DNA of 57,760 nucleotides from Bacteroidales bacterium. GTDB lineage: Bacteria > Bacillota > Clostridia > Lachnospirales > Lachnospiraceae. The stretch spans positions 1-57,760 of the forward strand of contig JAMPFJ010000019.1 in assembly GCA_023664535.1 (NCBI GenBank), given 5' to 3'. A program made the position numbers and the translations under genes. The notes under the pieces were generated by a model. That model made no database searches. It was given only the letters and a program-made list of their open reading frames with translations, and was not told where the DNA came from. Positions 9,147-19,025 of the stretch are shown here, in pieces (position 1 is the stretch's first letter; every line of letters starts with the position of its first letter).

Positions 9147-11663
9147 TTACTTATTTTTTTCTTCCTGCTCTTCCTTTTCCTGTTCCGCTTCAAACTCCGC
9201 AATACTGTCCTCCGGAGATTTGTCTCTGACCTTGGCAATGGAGGCTACCGTAATGTCCTTCGCCTCGTCCATTTTCATCAGCTTCACCCCGGAAGTAATT
9301 CTTCCAAATTCCGAAATCGAACCGCATTCCAGACGAATTACAATTCCTTCCGTGGAAATCAGCATAATTTCATTATCGTCATTTACCGCCTTCATTCCGA
9401 CTACATTACCTGTCTTAGAATTGATTTTATAACATTTTACTCCTTTACCGCCGCGTCTCTGCGGAGTAAATTCCTCCATGGAGGTACGCTTGCCCATTCC
9501 CTTTTCGGATACAATCAATAAGTCTTCTCCCTGCGTATCCATCTGCATGCCGATAATCTCATCACCCGGAGATAAATTCATACCGATTACGCCCTGGGAG
9601 GTTCTCCCCGTACTCCGGACATCCGTTTCGTTAAAGCGGATACACATGCCAAGCTTGGTTACCATGATGATATCCTTCGTATTGTCCGTAGCCTTTACTT
9701 CAATGAGTTCGTCCCCATCCTTCAGGGTGATTGCGGCAAGCCCCGACTTACGGACATTTGCATAATCCATAATCGGCGTTTTTTTCACAATACCGTTCTT
9801 TGTCACCATAAACAGGTATTTTCCCTCTTCGTATTTTTTAAGGGCAATTACCGCCGTAATTTTTTCTCCCGGATTTAACTGAAGAAGATTTACAATCGCC
9901 GTCCCCCTTGTGGTTCTCGCCGATTCGGGAATTTCGTATGTTTTCATCCGGTACACCTTACCGCTGTTGGTAAAGAACATCAGATAATGGTGGGTAGTCG
10001 TCATAAACAAATCCTCGATGAAATCATCCTCTATGGTCTGCATACCCTTAATTCCTTTACCGCCGCGGTGCTGTGCCCGGAAGTTATCTACGGTCATCCG
10101 TTTGATATAACCAAGCTTGGTCATGGTAATTACCGTATTTTCTTTTTTAATTAAATCTTCAATGGTAATATCGTCATCATCAAATCCGATTGCCGTTCTT
10201 CTGTCATCGCCATACTTGGTGGCAATAATGAGAATTTCTTCCTTGATAACGCCCAACAGCTTATGTTCATCGGCAAGAATTGCTTTTAATTCCGCAATTC
10301 TTTCCATCAGCTCCCTATATTCTGATTCCAGCTTTTCCCTTTCCAAGCCGGTAAGGGCACGGAGACGCATATCGACAATCGCCTGAGCCTGCGCATCGGA
10401 AAGCTTAAATTCTTTAATTAAATTTTCTTTTGCTTCGGCAACATTTTTAGATGATCGGATAATTTCGATAACACGGTCGATATTATCCAGTGCAATCAGT
10501 AATCCCTCTAAAATGTGGGCGCGTTCTTCCGCTTTATTCAGCTCAAATTTTGTCCGTCTGGTAATGACATCCTTTTGATGCTCCAGATAATGCTTTAACA
10601 TTTCCAGAATATTCAATACCTTTGGTTCACCGTTTACCAGCGCAAGCATAATTACGCCAAAGCTGTCCTGAAGCTGGGTATGCTTATAAAGCTGGTTCAA
10701 AATAACATTTGCATTTGTATCCCGCTTTAATTCAATAGCAATCCGCATACCCTCTCTGGAGGATTCATCCCGAAGCTCCGAAATACCTTCAATTTTCTTT
10801 TCTTTAACGAGATTGGCAATATTTTGAATCAGTCTCGCTTTATTTACCATATAAGGCAGCTCCGTTACAACGATTCTCTGTTTGCCGTTTGCCATAGGTT
10901 CAATATCGGTAACTGAGCGGATTTTAATTTTTCCCCTGCCGGTACGGTAAGCATCCTCAATACCCTGTCTGCCTAAAATAACAGCGCCAGTCGGAAAATC
11001 GGGTCCCTTTACAATCTCTAATATCTCATCAATTTCCGTTTCCCTGTCTTCCTGTATGTAATTATCAATAATTTTTACTACCGCATTGATAATTTCCCGT
11101 AAATTATGCGGGGGAATATTCGTCGCCATACCTACCGCAATACCGCCGGTACCGTTAACCAAAAGATTTGGATACCGAGAAGGAAGTACCGTAGGCTCTT
11201 TTTCCGTTTCATCAAAGTTTGGTGTAAAATCAACGGTATCCTTATTGATATCCGCCAGCATTTCCATGGAAATTTTGGAAAGCCTTGCCTCGGTATACCG
11301 CATTGCAGCGGCGCTGTCACCGTCTACAGAGCCGAAATTACCATGTCCGTCCACTAAAGGATACCGGGTATTCCATTCCTGGGCAAGCTTTACTAACGCT
11401 TCATAAATGGAGCTGTCTCCATGGGGATGGTATTTACCCATCGTATCACCGACAATACGGGCGCATTTACGGTGCGGCTTGTCCGGGCCGTTATTTAACT
11501 CAATCATAGAGTATAAAATTCTTCTCTGTACCGGCTTCAAGCCGTCCCTGACATCCGGTAAAGCACGGGAAGCGATAACACTCATGGCATAATCAATATA
11601 ATAATTTTCCATGGTCTTTTTCAAATCGACCTCATTAACCTTATCAAAAATATTATCTTCCAT
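9147..11663 (-). CDS. gyrA: DNA gyrase subunit A
   Basis: 838 aa, normal GyrA length. The catalytic tyrosine is Tyr123 ([11 protein letters not shown]). The quinolone-resistance-determining segment reads [12 protein letters not shown], with Ser at the position corresponding to E. coli Ser83 and Glu at that of Asp87, so it looks wild-type for a Gram-positive. The C-terminal beta-pinwheel holds the GyrA box QRRGGKG ([13 protein letters not shown]), which distinguishes it from ParC. With GyrB it introduces negative supercoils using ATP. It lies 10 bases downstream of gyrB, with an ATG after AAGGAGTAGAGA, as the last gene of the dnaN-S4-recF-gyrB-gyrA cluster, and reads away from oriC. Confidence 0.98.
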   Translation of the reverse strand: MEDNIFDKVNEVDLKKTMENYYIDYAMSVIASRALPDVRDGLKPVQRRILYSMIELNNGPDKPHRKCARIVGDTMGKYHPHGDSSIYEALVKLAQEWNTRYPLVDGHGNFGSVDGDSAAAMRYTEARLSKISMEMLADINKDTVDFTPNFDETEKEPTVLPSRYPNLLVNGTGGIAVGMATNIPPHNLREIINAVVKIIDNYIQEDRETEIDEILEIVKGPDFPTGAVILGRQGIEDAYRTGRGKIKIRSVTDIEPMANGKQRIVVTELPYMVNKARLIQNIANLVKEKKIEGISELRDESSREGMRIAIELKRDTNANVILNQLYKHTQLQDSFGVIMLALVNGEPKVLNILEMLKHYLEHQKDVITRRTKFELNKAEERAHILEGLLIALDNIDRVIEIIRSSKNVAEAKENLIKEFKLSDAQAQAIVDMRLRALTGLEREKLESEYRELMERIAELKAILADEHKLLGVIKEEILIIATKYGDDRRTAIGFDDDDITIEDLIKKENTVITMTKLGYIKRMTVDNFRAQHRGGKGIKGMQTIEDDFIEDLFMTTTHHYLMFFTNSGKVYRMKTYEIPESARTTRGTAIVNLLQLNPGEKITAVIALKKYEEGKYLFMVTKNGIVKKTPIMDYANVRKSGLAAITLKDGDELIEVKATDNTKDIIMVTKLGMCIRFNETDVRSTGRTSQGVIGMNLSPGDEIIGMQMDTQGEDLLIVSEKGMGKRTSMEEFTPQRRGGKGVKCYKINSKTGNVVGMKAVNDDNEIMLISTEGIVIRLECGSISEFGRITSGVKLMKMDEAKDITVASIAKVRDKSPEDSIAEFEAEQEKEEQEEKNK

Positions 11664-11673
11664 TCTCTACTCC

Positions 11674-13596
11674 TTAAATATCCAAATTCTTTACAAATTT
11701 TGCATTTTCTTCAATAAATTCACGTCTTGGTTCAACTTTATCTCCCATTAACGTATTAAAGGTTAAATCAATTTCCGCTTCATTGTCATCTTCGATTGCC
11801 ACACGAAGTAAAATTCTGCTTTCCGGGTCCATGGTTGTTTCCCATAGCTGGGAAGCGTCCATTTCTCCAAGACCTTTATACCGTTGAATTTTGTTATTCT
11901 GGTCTCTTCCGATTTCTTTCAAAATATTGTCCAGCTCATCATCACTATAAGCATACCAGACTTTTTTATTTTTCTCCAGCTTATAAAGCGGAGGCTGTGC
12001 CAGATAAACATATCCCTGGCGAATCAAATCCGGCATAAACCGGTAAAAGAAAGTAAGGAGCAGTGTTGCAATATGGGCGCCGTCCACGTCCGCATCGGTC
12101 ATAATAATAATCTTGTGGTAACGCAGCTTCGTAATGTCAAAATTTTCATGAATACCCGTACCAAATGCAGTAATCATTGCTTTTATTTCTTCATTTCCGA
12201 GTATTTTATCAATTCTCGCTTTTTCCACATTCAGTATTTTACCGCGGAGAGGAAGTATCGCCTGCGTTGCACGAGAACGGGCAGTTTTTGCGGAGCCTCC
12301 TGCGGAATCTCCCTCAACAATGTAAATTTCACAATTTTCCGGATTCTTATCTGAGCAGTCCGCCAGCTTACCGGGAAGCGCCATGGAATCACTTAAGGTT
12401 GATTTTCTTGCCACATCCCTTGCTTTACGGGCGGCAATTCTCGCTCTCTGCGCCTGAATCGCTTTATTGACAATAATCTTGGCAACCTTTGGGTTTAACT
12501 CCAAAAAGTAGGTAAGCTGCTCGGAAACTACGCTGTCAACAGCGGTTCTCGCCTCAGAGTTACCAAGCTTAATCTTTGTCTGGCTCTCAAACTGCGGGTC
12601 GCTAATCTTAATACTGACAATAGCCGCAAGACCTTCCCTTAAATCATCGCCGGACAGGTTGTCCTCGTTATCCTTAAGTAATTTATTATTTCTTGCATAA
12701 TCATTAAATACTTTGGTAATTGCAGAACGGAAGCCGGTTAAATGGGTACCGCCCTCTATTGTACCGATATTGTTAACAAAGGTATAAACGGATTCACTGT
12801 AGGAATTGTTATGCTGAAGGGCAACCTCCACCAAAACTCCGTCCTTTTCCCCCTCACAGTAAATCACCTTATCATATAAAGGGTCTTTATGACGGTTAAT
12901 ATATTCTACAAATTCATTTATTCCGCCTTCATAATGAAATTCTCTTTCCTTTTCCTTACCGGAACGCTTGTCGCTTAAAATAATTTTTAATCCCTTTGTC
13001 AGAAATGCCATCTCACGAAGTCTTGTCCGCAGAGTGTCAAAATCAAACTCAAGGGTTTCAAATATTGAAGCGTCCGGCATAAAGGTTACCTTTGTTCCCC
13101 GTTTTCTTGTATTACCGGTAACCTCTAACGGATGAATAACCTTTCCCCGCTCATAACGCTGCTTATGAACCTTACCCTCACGGCAGATTTCCACCTCAAG
13201 CCAGTCTGAAAGCGCATTTACCACGGAAGCGCCTACACCGTGCAGACCTCCTGCCACCTTATATCCGCCACCGCCGAATTTACCTCCCGCATGAAGCATT
13301 GTAAAAACCACATCTACTGCGGGAATACCCGCTTTTTCCTGGATACCGGTGGGAATACCTCTTCCGTTATCAACGACCGTTACGGAATTATCCTTGTTAA
13401 TGGTTACTTTAATCTCGTCACAAAATCCCGCTAATGCCTCGTCTACTGCATTATCTACAATTTCATATACCAGGTGATGCAGACCCTTTTCTGAAGTAGT
13501 ACCGATATACATACCAGGTCTTTTCCGAACCGCTTCCAAACCCTCTAAGATTTGAATCTGCTCAGCACCATATTCCTGTTCAACTTTTTTTTCCAT
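11674..13596 (-). CDS. gyrB: DNA gyrase subunit B
   Basis: 640 aa. The N-terminal GHKL ATPase carries [10 protein letters not shown] (Glu for ATP hydrolysis), VDNGRGIP and [13 protein letters not shown] transducer domain follows, then a TOPRIM domain with EGDSAGGSA and DADVDGAHI. The C-terminus has the [20 protein letters not shown] signature. It lacks the ~170-residue insert of proteobacterial GyrB, as expected for Gram-positives. It partners GyrA encoded 10 bases downstream; recF is 49 bases upstream. The ATG follows AGGAGGAAAGAA. Confidence 0.98.
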   Translation of the reverse strand: MEKKVEQEYGAEQIQILEGLEAVRKRPGMYIGTTSEKGLHHLVYEIVDNAVDEALAGFCDEIKVTINKDNSVTVVDNGRGIPTGIQEKAGIPAVDVVFTMLHAGGKFGGGGYKVAGGLHGVGASVVNALSDWLEVEICREGKVHKQRYERGKVIHPLEVTGNTRKRGTKVTFMPDASIFETLEFDFDTLRTRLREMAFLTKGLKIILSDKRSGKEKEREFHYEGGINEFVEYINRHKDPLYDKVIYCEGEKDGVLVEVALQHNNSYSESVYTFVNNIGTIEGGTHLTGFRSAITKVFNDYARNNKLLKDNEDNLSGDDLREGLAAIVSIKISDPQFESQTKIKLGNSEARTAVDSVVSEQLTYFLELNPKVAKIIVNKAIQAQRARIAARKARDVARKSTLSDSMALPGKLADCSDKNPENCEIYIVEGDSAGGSAKTARSRATQAILPLRGKILNVEKARIDKILGNEEIKAMITAFGTGIHENFDITKLRYHKIIIMTDADVDGAHIATLLLTFFYRFMPDLIRQGYVYLAQPPLYKLEKNKKVWYAYSDDELDNILKEIGRDQNNKIQRYKGLGEMDASQLWETTMDPESRILLRVAIEDDNEAEIDLTFNTLMGDKVEPRREFIEENAKFVKNLDI

Positions 13597-13645
13597 TTCT
13601 TTCCTCCTAAATTTGTAACTAACCGCAAAACGGTTAATATCCTGA

Positions 13646-14737
13646 TTAAGTAATATCCATAACAGCCGTTGTTCCGTTTGTTACCTTATAAATTTGATTA
13701 ATATGTAATCTTGATTTTATAAAATCATCATAACCCGTACAGGTTACAATGGTTTGTATCTCTTTTATGCTTTCTAAAAGATAACGCTTACGGTTATCGT
13801 CCAGCTCACTCATCACATCGTCCAGCAGTAAAATCGGCATATCGGAAATCTGTGACTTTACCAGCTCAATCTCCGCTAACTTTAACGACAGCGCCGCCGT
13901 TCTCTGCTGTCCCTGGGAACCGAATTTTCTTACGTCAATTCCGTTAATATAAAAACAGATATCATCCCGGTGGGGACCTGTCTGTGTAGACTGGTATTTT
14001 AAATCCATATCCCTTTTTGCCTTCATGACATTCTCATAGTCTTTGATTTCCACATTCTTTTCATAACCGATTTCAATGGATTCTTTTCCTCCGGTTAAAT
14101 GGGAATGGATGCCTTTTACTATTTCATTAAGCTTTCCGATAAAGTTTTCCCTTTCTTCAATAATACATTTTCCGTATTCGGTCAGATAGGTATCCCACAT
14201 ATCCAGCGTATTGATTAGCTTCGGCTTAAAGGAAATCTGCTTTAGCAGGGTATTCCGCTGGTTTAACGCTTTATTGTAATTTACATAATTATAATAATAT
14301 AATTTATTTAACTGGCATAATTCCAGGTTCATAAACCTTCTTCTTTCGGAAGGCGCATTTTTAATAATACTTAAATCTTCCGGAGAAAAGAAAATCATAT
14401 GGATAATTCCAAACAATTCTCCGCTTTTTTTTATACTTTGTCCATCCACTGCAACGCCCTTGCTTTTATTCCGGCGAAGATGCATATCAATGCGGTGTTT
14501 TACATCATGCCTGGTTAAATTTAACCGGATATGGGATTCCTCTTCATCAAACTGAATAATCTCTTTATCCTTGCTGCCCCGATGGGATTTCGTTGTTCCC
14601 GACAGATAAATTGCCTCTAAAATATTGGTTTTCCCCTGGGCATTATCTCCGTAAAGAATCGTAATTCCCGGGTCAAAGGTAATGGACAAATCATGATAAT
14701 TTCGATAATGGCTAAGTTCCAGCGAATTAATATACAT
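13646..14737 (-). CDS. recF: DNA replication and repair protein RecF
   Basis: 363 aa SMC-like ABC ATPase. Walker A is [16 protein letters not shown] near residues 31-46. The signature [17 protein letters not shown] and Walker [14 protein letters not shown] lie in the C-terminal third. RecF loads RecA at gapped DNA with RecO and RecR. It stands in its conserved place between the S4-domain gene and gyrB. The ATG follows AAGGTGTGAGATT. Length and domain order are ordinary. Confidence 0.97.
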   Translation of the reverse strand: MYINSLELSHYRNYHDLSITFDPGITILYGDNAQGKTNILEAIYLSGTTKSHRGSKDKEIIQFDEEESHIRLNLTRHDVKHRIDMHLRRNKSKGVAVDGQSIKKSGELFGIIHMIFFSPEDLSIIKNAPSERRRFMNLELCQLNKLYYYNYVNYNKALNQRNTLLKQISFKPKLINTLDMWDTYLTEYGKCIIEERENFIGKLNEIVKGIHSHLTGGKESIEIGYEKNVEIKDYENVMKAKRDMDLKYQSTQTGPHRDDICFYINGIDVRKFGSQGQQRTAALSLKLAEIELVKSQISDMPILLLDDVMSELDDNRKRYLLESIKEIQTIVTCTGYDDFIKSRLHINQIYKVTNGTTAVMDIT

Positions 14738-14783
14738 AATCTCACACCTTAACAGATTGGTATTTTCCGGTATCCAGTAAAAT

Positions 14784-14999
14784 TTATTTTTCTACTTTAA
14801 CCTGTTCTCCGTTAAATTCAACAATCATTCCGTCATAAAGCTTTCTGCGGTATCGGGATTCCGTTTCTCCGTCTACCTTAACCAGACCTTCATCGATTAC
14901 CTCTTTTGCCATTGCCCCGGATTCCACAAGATTCACTGCCTTCAATAACTGGCTTAAATTAATAAACTCGTCATTTTCCCTAAGCTTAAGTATTTCCAT
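14784..14999 (-). CDS. S4-domain RNA-binding protein (YaaA/RlbA-like)
   Basis: 71 aa consisting of essentially one S4 RNA-binding domain (INLSQLLKAVNLVESGAMAKEVIDEGLVKVDGETESRYRRKLYDGMIV). It is the small S4 protein almost always found between dnaN and recF in Firmicutes (B. subtilis YaaA/RlbA), thought to act in ribosome assembly. The ATG follows AGGAGGAAAAT. dnaN ends 9 bases upstream. Confidence 0.93.
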   Translation of the reverse strand: MEILKLRENDEFINLSQLLKAVNLVESGAMAKEVIDEGLVKVDGETESRYRRKLYDGMIVEFNGEQVKVEK

Positions 15000-15008
15000 A
15001 TTTTCCTC

Positions 15009-16112
15009 CTAAGCTGCAATACTTACCGGTAAAATCAGATAAATATAATCATTTTCCTCATTTCGGATGAAGCATGGAGATTTTGCATTAATCATATAAA
15101 TATCCACCTCTTCATCATCAATTACCCGTAACGCATCCATCAGAAATTTTGGATTAAAGCCTATTCTTAAATCCTTACCCTCTTTTTTAATCTCAATCTC
15201 TTCATTCATTGAGCCAAGGGAAGTATCAATTTTTAAATAAATATTGGAATTTTCAATATTCATAATAATCGGCTTCTTGTCTGATTCCTTAATAAAAAGA
15301 GACGCACGGTCTATACAGTCTAAAAATTCCTTCTTGTTAATCTTAAATTTTGTTTCATAATCATTGGAAAGCATCTGGTCAATTTTATAAAATTCACCCT
15401 CCAGAAGACGGGACACTACCTTTGTCTGTTCAAATTCAAACAAAATATGCTTATCGGTTACATAAATCCGAAGCTCATCCTCCGTTCCTCCCGTCAATAT
15501 TTTACTTACCTCAGTCAATGTCTTACCCGGAACAATGACCTTCATTCCCTCAAAGCTTTCCTTTAACCGTACCTTACGGATAGAAATCCGGTGTCCGTCT
15601 AAAGAGACCACCTTCAGCTCGTCGTCCTTTACCTCGAATAATTCACCGGTCATAATTTTCGTGTTTTCCTGGTCGGATATGCTGAATATTGTCTGACGGA
15701 TAACCTCCTTTAAGGTAAACTGGGAAAGACTGATAAATTTATTTTTTTCTACCTCAGGAAGATAGTTAAAATCCTCTCCGGAGGTTCCCGGAATATTGAA
15801 TTTTGAACGCTCACACCGGATATTAGCCTGATAATTTGCATTTGTTTCTATCATAATTTCACTGTCCGGAAGTTTTCTTACAATATCATTTAACAGCTTG
15901 GCATCCAATGCAATTTTTCCCGCCTCTGTAATATTTCCTTCGATAACCGTTTCAATTCCTAATTCAATATCATTTGCAATTAAGCGGATTTCACTGAGAC
16001 TGGATTCGATTAAAATGCATTGCAGATTCGGCATGGTGCTTTTCGAGGACACCGCCTTGGATACAATATTGATACCGTTTAATAAAGCTGATTTCTGGCA
16101 ACTGATTTTCAT
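15009..16112 (-). CDS. dnaN: DNA polymerase III beta sliding clamp
   Basis: 367 aa, the standard three-fold repeated clamp. Recognisable are the N-terminal MKISCQKSALLNGINIVSKAVSSKSTMPNLQCI, the middle FSISDQENTKIMTGELF region and the C-terminal MINAKSPCFIRNEENDYIYLILPVSI. The dimeric ring tethers replicative polymerase to DNA. The ATG follows GAAAGGAGTTTTACACA. It begins 63 bases beyond the DnaA-trio element, so its promoter overlaps the unwinding region; an ATTATAAT sequence at 16163-16170 could act as its -10. Confidence 0.98.
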   Translation of the reverse strand: MKISCQKSALLNGINIVSKAVSSKSTMPNLQCILIESSLSEIRLIANDIELGIETVIEGNITEAGKIALDAKLLNDIVRKLPDSEIMIETNANYQANIRCERSKFNIPGTSGEDFNYLPEVEKNKFISLSQFTLKEVIRQTIFSISDQENTKIMTGELFEVKDDELKVVSLDGHRISIRKVRLKESFEGMKVIVPGKTLTEVSKILTGGTEDELRIYVTDKHILFEFEQTKVVSRLLEGEFYKIDQMLSNDYETKFKINKKEFLDCIDRASLFIKESDKKPIIMNIENSNIYLKIDTSLGSMNEEIEIKKEGKDLRIGFNPKFLMDALRVIDDEEVDIYMINAKSPCFIRNEENDYIYLILPVSIAA

Positions 16113-16419
16113 TGTGTAAAACTCCTTTCGTGTAAAATGTGAGGGTATCCATTTTACATATGATTATAATATTTTAGTAGTAATAGTAGTAGGGGCTGTG
16201 GATTTGTATAAACCCCTTCAAAAGCCTGTAAGCTTCATCAAAAACAGTGTGTTTAACTTTGTTTAAGGATTATGGAAAACGGGTTCAAAAATTGTTTATA
16301 TCCACATCTCGAAAAAATAAAAGAAAATGAAAATATTTACTTTAACAGATTATGAACAGTAAAGGAACAAATTATCCACAAAATAAAGCTTGAAAAACGG
16401 TGAAGCTGTGGACAGCCTG
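16113..16419 (-). other. oriC, dnaA-dnaN part: DnaA boxes and DNA unwinding element
   Basis: This gap holds a perfect DnaA box TTATCCACA at 16372-16380. Near-boxes lie at 16298-16306 (ATATCCACA), 16197-16205 (TGTGGATTT, reverse strand) and 16407-16415 (TGTGGACAG). Directly beside the 16197 box lies GGGC (16193-16196), then six trinucleotides TAG TAG TAA TAG TAG TAG (16175-16192), then an AT-rich stretch to ~16150. Box, GC spacer, trios and AT-rich DNA, running from dnaA toward dnaN, is the published arrangement of the B. subtilis unwinding element where DnaA strands open the duplex. Confidence 0.92.
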
Positions 16420-17790
16420 TTAGTTTACGTTTAATTTTTTTTCAATCGTTTCGATAACATTTTTCATGTTGGCGTCTTTTTCTATCAGTCCCGCTATTTT
16501 ATCAATTCCGTTTAATACGGTAGAATGGTCTCTTCCACCTACCGCAGCACCAATCTGCTGTAAGGAATATCTTTCCAGATATTTTCGGCAGAGAAACATG
16601 ACAATCTGCCTGGCGGTTGCGATATCCTGGCTTCTCTTGGAAGAGGTAATATCGTCATAAGGAATATTCATATGGTCGGATACAATATTGATAATTAAAT
16701 CAGGAGTAATTTCCTTTGTTGTATTTTTGGATATTAAATCCTTTAAAATATCCTCTGCCTCTTCTACAGTTAAAGGTCCTTTTCGGTTTTCCAGTCTGGT
16801 ATAAACGCTGATTTTATTTAAGGCGCCCTCTAATTCCCGAATATTGGAAACAACATTTTGCGCAATATAGTCCAGAATGTCATCTGCAATAACAATATTG
16901 TCCATCTCTGCCTTGCGTTTAAGAATTGCCATGCGGGTTTCGTAATCCGGGGCGTGAATATCTACAGGAACTCCCCATTCTAACCGGGTTCTTAACCGCT
17001 CCTCCAGGGTCTCAATTTCCTTCGGCGGTTTATCGGAGGAGATAATAATCTGTCTGTTTGAGTTGTATAAATCGTTAAAGGTATTAAAAAATTCAGTCTG
17101 CGTGGAATCCTTACCGATAATAAACTGAATATCGTCAATCAGCAAAACATCAAGATTACGGTACTTTGCCCTCAATTCTTCCGCCTTGTTGTTACGGATG
17201 GAATCAATGACCTCATTGGTAAAAATTTCACTGGAAACGTATAAAACCTTTAAGTCCGAATTATGGGTAATGATATGATGGGCAATCGCCTGCATTAAAT
17301 GGGTTTTGCCAAGTCCGGCTCCGCCATATACAAATAATGGGTTATAGGCAGAGGAAGGCGCTTCGGCAACGGCAACACAGGCAGCGTGTGCATGCCGGTT
17401 ATTGTCACCGATAACAAAGGTATCAAAGGTATATTTTGGATTCAGATTACTTTTTTCCAAAGAAACCTTAATATGCCCGTCAAGCGTATCGGCAGAATTA
17501 CCGATATCGGAGGATAATTCCTCACCCTCTACACAAAAGAAAATCTCAAAGGGCTGGTTTAATGTTGCTTCAATAGCCGATTGAAGGTAGATGTCATACA
17601 TTTTTTTTTCAATAAATTCAATTCCCCTCTTGCCAAGCTTTTTATCCATGACAAAAACAATTCTGGTATCGGTTACTTCTTTAATGGAAAGAGAACGAAT
17701 CCATGTGTTAATCATCATGTGTGAAACATCATATTCTGTTTCCAGTAAATTCATTATGTTGTCCCATTGTTCTATCAGTGTTTCTCTCAT
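16420..17790 (-). CDS. dnaA: Chromosomal replication initiator DnaA
   Basis: 456 aa from the ATG at 17790. A longer reading frame to 17847 would start about at the predicted transcription start, so I prefer the inner ATG (AAAGGA 11 bases upstream, and MRETLIEQWDNI fits the family). Domain I is at residues 1-80. AAA+ domain III contains Walker A GGAGLGKTHLMQ, Walker B LLIDDIQF and the arginine-bearing EERLRTRLEWG. Domain IV contains the DnaA-box-binding signature VGGRDHSTVLNGIDKI. It initiates replication at the boxes flanking its own gene and probably represses its own promoter (17850-17878), which lies beside the boxes at 17910-18019. Confidence 0.98.
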   Translation of the reverse strand: MRETLIEQWDNIMNLLETEYDVSHMMINTWIRSLSIKEVTDTRIVFVMDKKLGKRGIEFIEKKMYDIYLQSAIEATLNQPFEIFFCVEGEELSSDIGNSADTLDGHIKVSLEKSNLNPKYTFDTFVIGDNNRHAHAACVAVAEAPSSAYNPLFVYGGAGLGKTHLMQAIAHHIITHNSDLKVLYVSSEIFTNEVIDSIRNNKAEELRAKYRNLDVLLIDDIQFIIGKDSTQTEFFNTFNDLYNSNRQIIISSDKPPKEIETLEERLRTRLEWGVPVDIHAPDYETRMAILKRKAEMDNIVIADDILDYIAQNVVSNIRELEGALNKISVYTRLENRKGPLTVEEAEDILKDLISKNTTKEITPDLIINIVSDHMNIPYDDITSSKRSQDIATARQIVMFLCRKYLERYSLQQIGAAVGGRDHSTVLNGIDKIAGLIEKDANMKNVIETIEKKLNVN

Positions 17791-17849
17791 GATTCTGCGA
17801 TTCCTTTCCCTGTTACTTTCCTTTAAAAAACGTACACGCATACGCATTT

Positions 17850-17878
17850 ATATTACAATAAAAATGTTTTTTTTTCAA
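17850..17878 (-). promoter_or_regulatory. dnaA promoter
   Basis: On the minus strand: -35 TTGAAA (17873-17878), a 17-base spacer, -10 TAATAT (17850-17855). The predicted start near 17843 leaves a ~53-base leader to the ATG at 17790. DnaA boxes begin 32 bases upstream, which would allow autoregulation. Confidence 0.75.
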
Positions 17879-17904
17879 GGAAAATAGGAAAAGAATTGTG
17901 CAAA

Positions 17905-18020
17905 TGAATTGTGGAAAACTTTTTATTTTGGCTATAAATCAGTAAAACAGGGAAAAATAGAGGAAAATCCACAGGAAAAAAGGGGAGTTATCCACAAGTT
18001 ATTCACATTTTGTGGATAAC
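17905..18020. other. oriC, dnaA-rpmH part: DnaA-box cluster
   Basis: Five DnaA-box-like 9-mers in 110 bases: TGTGGAAAA (17910-17918, reverse), AAATCCACA (17965-17973), TTATCCACA (17988-17996, perfect), TTATTCACA (17999-18007) and TGTGGATAA (18011-18019, perfect on the reverse strand). This corresponds to the upstream half of the bipartite Firmicute origin. The rest of the dnaA-rpmH gap is AT-rich and holds the two divergent promoters. Confidence 0.9.
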
Positions 18021-18137
18021 ATTATGTAAACGCAATAATTTATCCCTTTGAAAATGAGATAAAATATGGGCTGCACTTTTCAGAAAATACTATATGTTGT
18101 GTTTTTTGGTTATTATAAGAAAAAAGTAAAGAATTGC

Positions 18138-18166
18138 TTGACTTATAAAGGTTTTTTTAATATAAT
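18138..18166 (+). promoter_or_regulatory. rpmH promoter
   Basis: -35 TTGACT (18138-18143), 17-base spacer, -10 TATAAT (18161-18166). Near-consensus and placed 40 bases before the rpmH start. Confidence 0.88.
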
Positions 18167-18205
18167 GTGCTAGATGTTTTCGTAGAAAAGGAGGTGTATT
18201 TGAAA

Positions 18206-18340
18206 ATGAAGATGACATATCAGCCTAAGAAAAGACAGAGGTCCAAGGTTCATGGTTTTAGAAAAAGAATGAGCACATCGAATGGTAGAAAAGTGTTGGC
18301 CGCAAGACGTGCTAAAGGCAGAAAACGTTTATCAGCATAG
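18206..18340 (+). CDS. rpmH: 50S ribosomal protein L34
   Basis: 44 aa, highly basic, with the standard L34 sequence [22 protein letters not shown]...[18 protein letters not shown]. The strong ribosome binding site AAAGGAGGTG is at 18187-18196. It is a component of the large ribosomal subunit and the first gene of the rightward cluster. A hairpin terminator separates it from rnpA, so L34 is likely made in excess over RnpA. Confidence 0.98.
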   Translation: MKMTYQPKKRQRSKVHGFRKRMSTSNGRKVLAARRAKGRKRLSA

Positions 18341-18366
18341 GTCACATATTTTGTGACCTTTTTGTT
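18338..18366 (+). terminator. Terminator/attenuator between rpmH and rnpA
   Basis: GGTCACA and TTGTGACC pair around a short AT loop, followed by TTTTTGTTTT. The stem starts inside the rpmH stop codon. Because rnpA follows within 21 bases with no visible promoter of its own, this is probably a partial (read-through) terminator. Confidence 0.8.
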
Positions 18367-18386
18367 TTCAAAGGAATCTTGAAAAA

Positions 18387-18761
18387 ATGAAACAATTTAT
18401 TTCTTTAAAGAACAGTTTAGAATTTGGAAATGTATATAAACGGGGTAAATCCTACGCAAACAAATACCTTGTTATGTATATAGTAGACAATAATCTGGAG
18501 ATAAACAGACTTGGGATATCTGTTAGTAAAAAAGTGGGAAACAGTGTAGTAAGACACCGAATCACCAGATTGATTAGAGAAGCTTACCGTCTGCATCAGC
18601 ATTCCTTAAAAAAGGGAAAGGATATTGTGGTGGTGGCAAGGGTTAATTCTAAAGGTCGAAGCTATTGGGATATTGAAAGTGCATTTCTTCATCTGGCTAA
18701 GCTGCATCACATTATTTATTCTGAAGAAATCACAAAAATTAATCCATTAGAAAAATGTTAA
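18387..18761 (+). CDS. rnpA: Ribonuclease P protein component
   Basis: 124 aa basic protein with the RNase P signature [29 protein letters not shown], preceded by the [20 protein letters not shown] strand. It binds the catalytic RNA that matures tRNA 5' ends. The gene abuts yidD: the stop at 18759-18761 is one base before the yidD ATG. Length and position are canonical. Confidence 0.97.
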   Translation: MKQFISLKNSLEFGNVYKRGKSYANKYLVMYIVDNNLEINRLGISVSKKVGNSVVRHRITRLIREAYRLHQHSLKKGKDIVVVARVNSKGRSYWDIESAFLHLAKLHHIIYSEEITKINPLEKC

Positions 18762-18762
18762 T

Positions 18763-18996
18763 ATGATAAAAAAGATTCTGATTAAAATCATACAATTTTA
18801 TAAGAAATTTTTGTCACCGATGAAGGGACATGCAGTCTGTAAATATTATCCTACCTGTTCTTCTTATGCTATTGAGGCGCTAGAGGTTCATGGAGTAATC
18901 AGGGGAAGCTTATTAGCTTTATGGAGAATATTACGCTGTAATCCTTTTTCAAAGGGTGGCTATGACCCGGTTCCTGAAAAAAATCATAAGGATTAA
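18763..18996 (+). CDS. yidD: Membrane protein insertion efficiency factor YidD
   Basis: 77 aa with the conserved YidD core: [37 protein letters not shown], then [18 protein letters not shown], including the three conserved cysteines. It is a small membrane-associated protein that assists YidC insertion. Its start lies one base after rnpA and yidC follows 29 bases on, so the three are translated from one message. Confidence 0.96.
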   Translation: MIKKILIKIIQFYKKFLSPMKGHAVCKYYPTCSSYAIEALEVHGVIRGSLLALWRILRCNPFSKGGYDPVPEKNHKD

Positions 18997-19025
18997 GGGA
19001 TAAATTAAGGAGGACTTTTATTTTG

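Noticed and set aside
17791..17847. N-terminal extension of DnaA (MRMRVRFLKESNRERNRR).
   Set aside because: It begins at the predicted transcription start of the dnaA promoter and is not seen in the family; the ATG at 17790 fits better.
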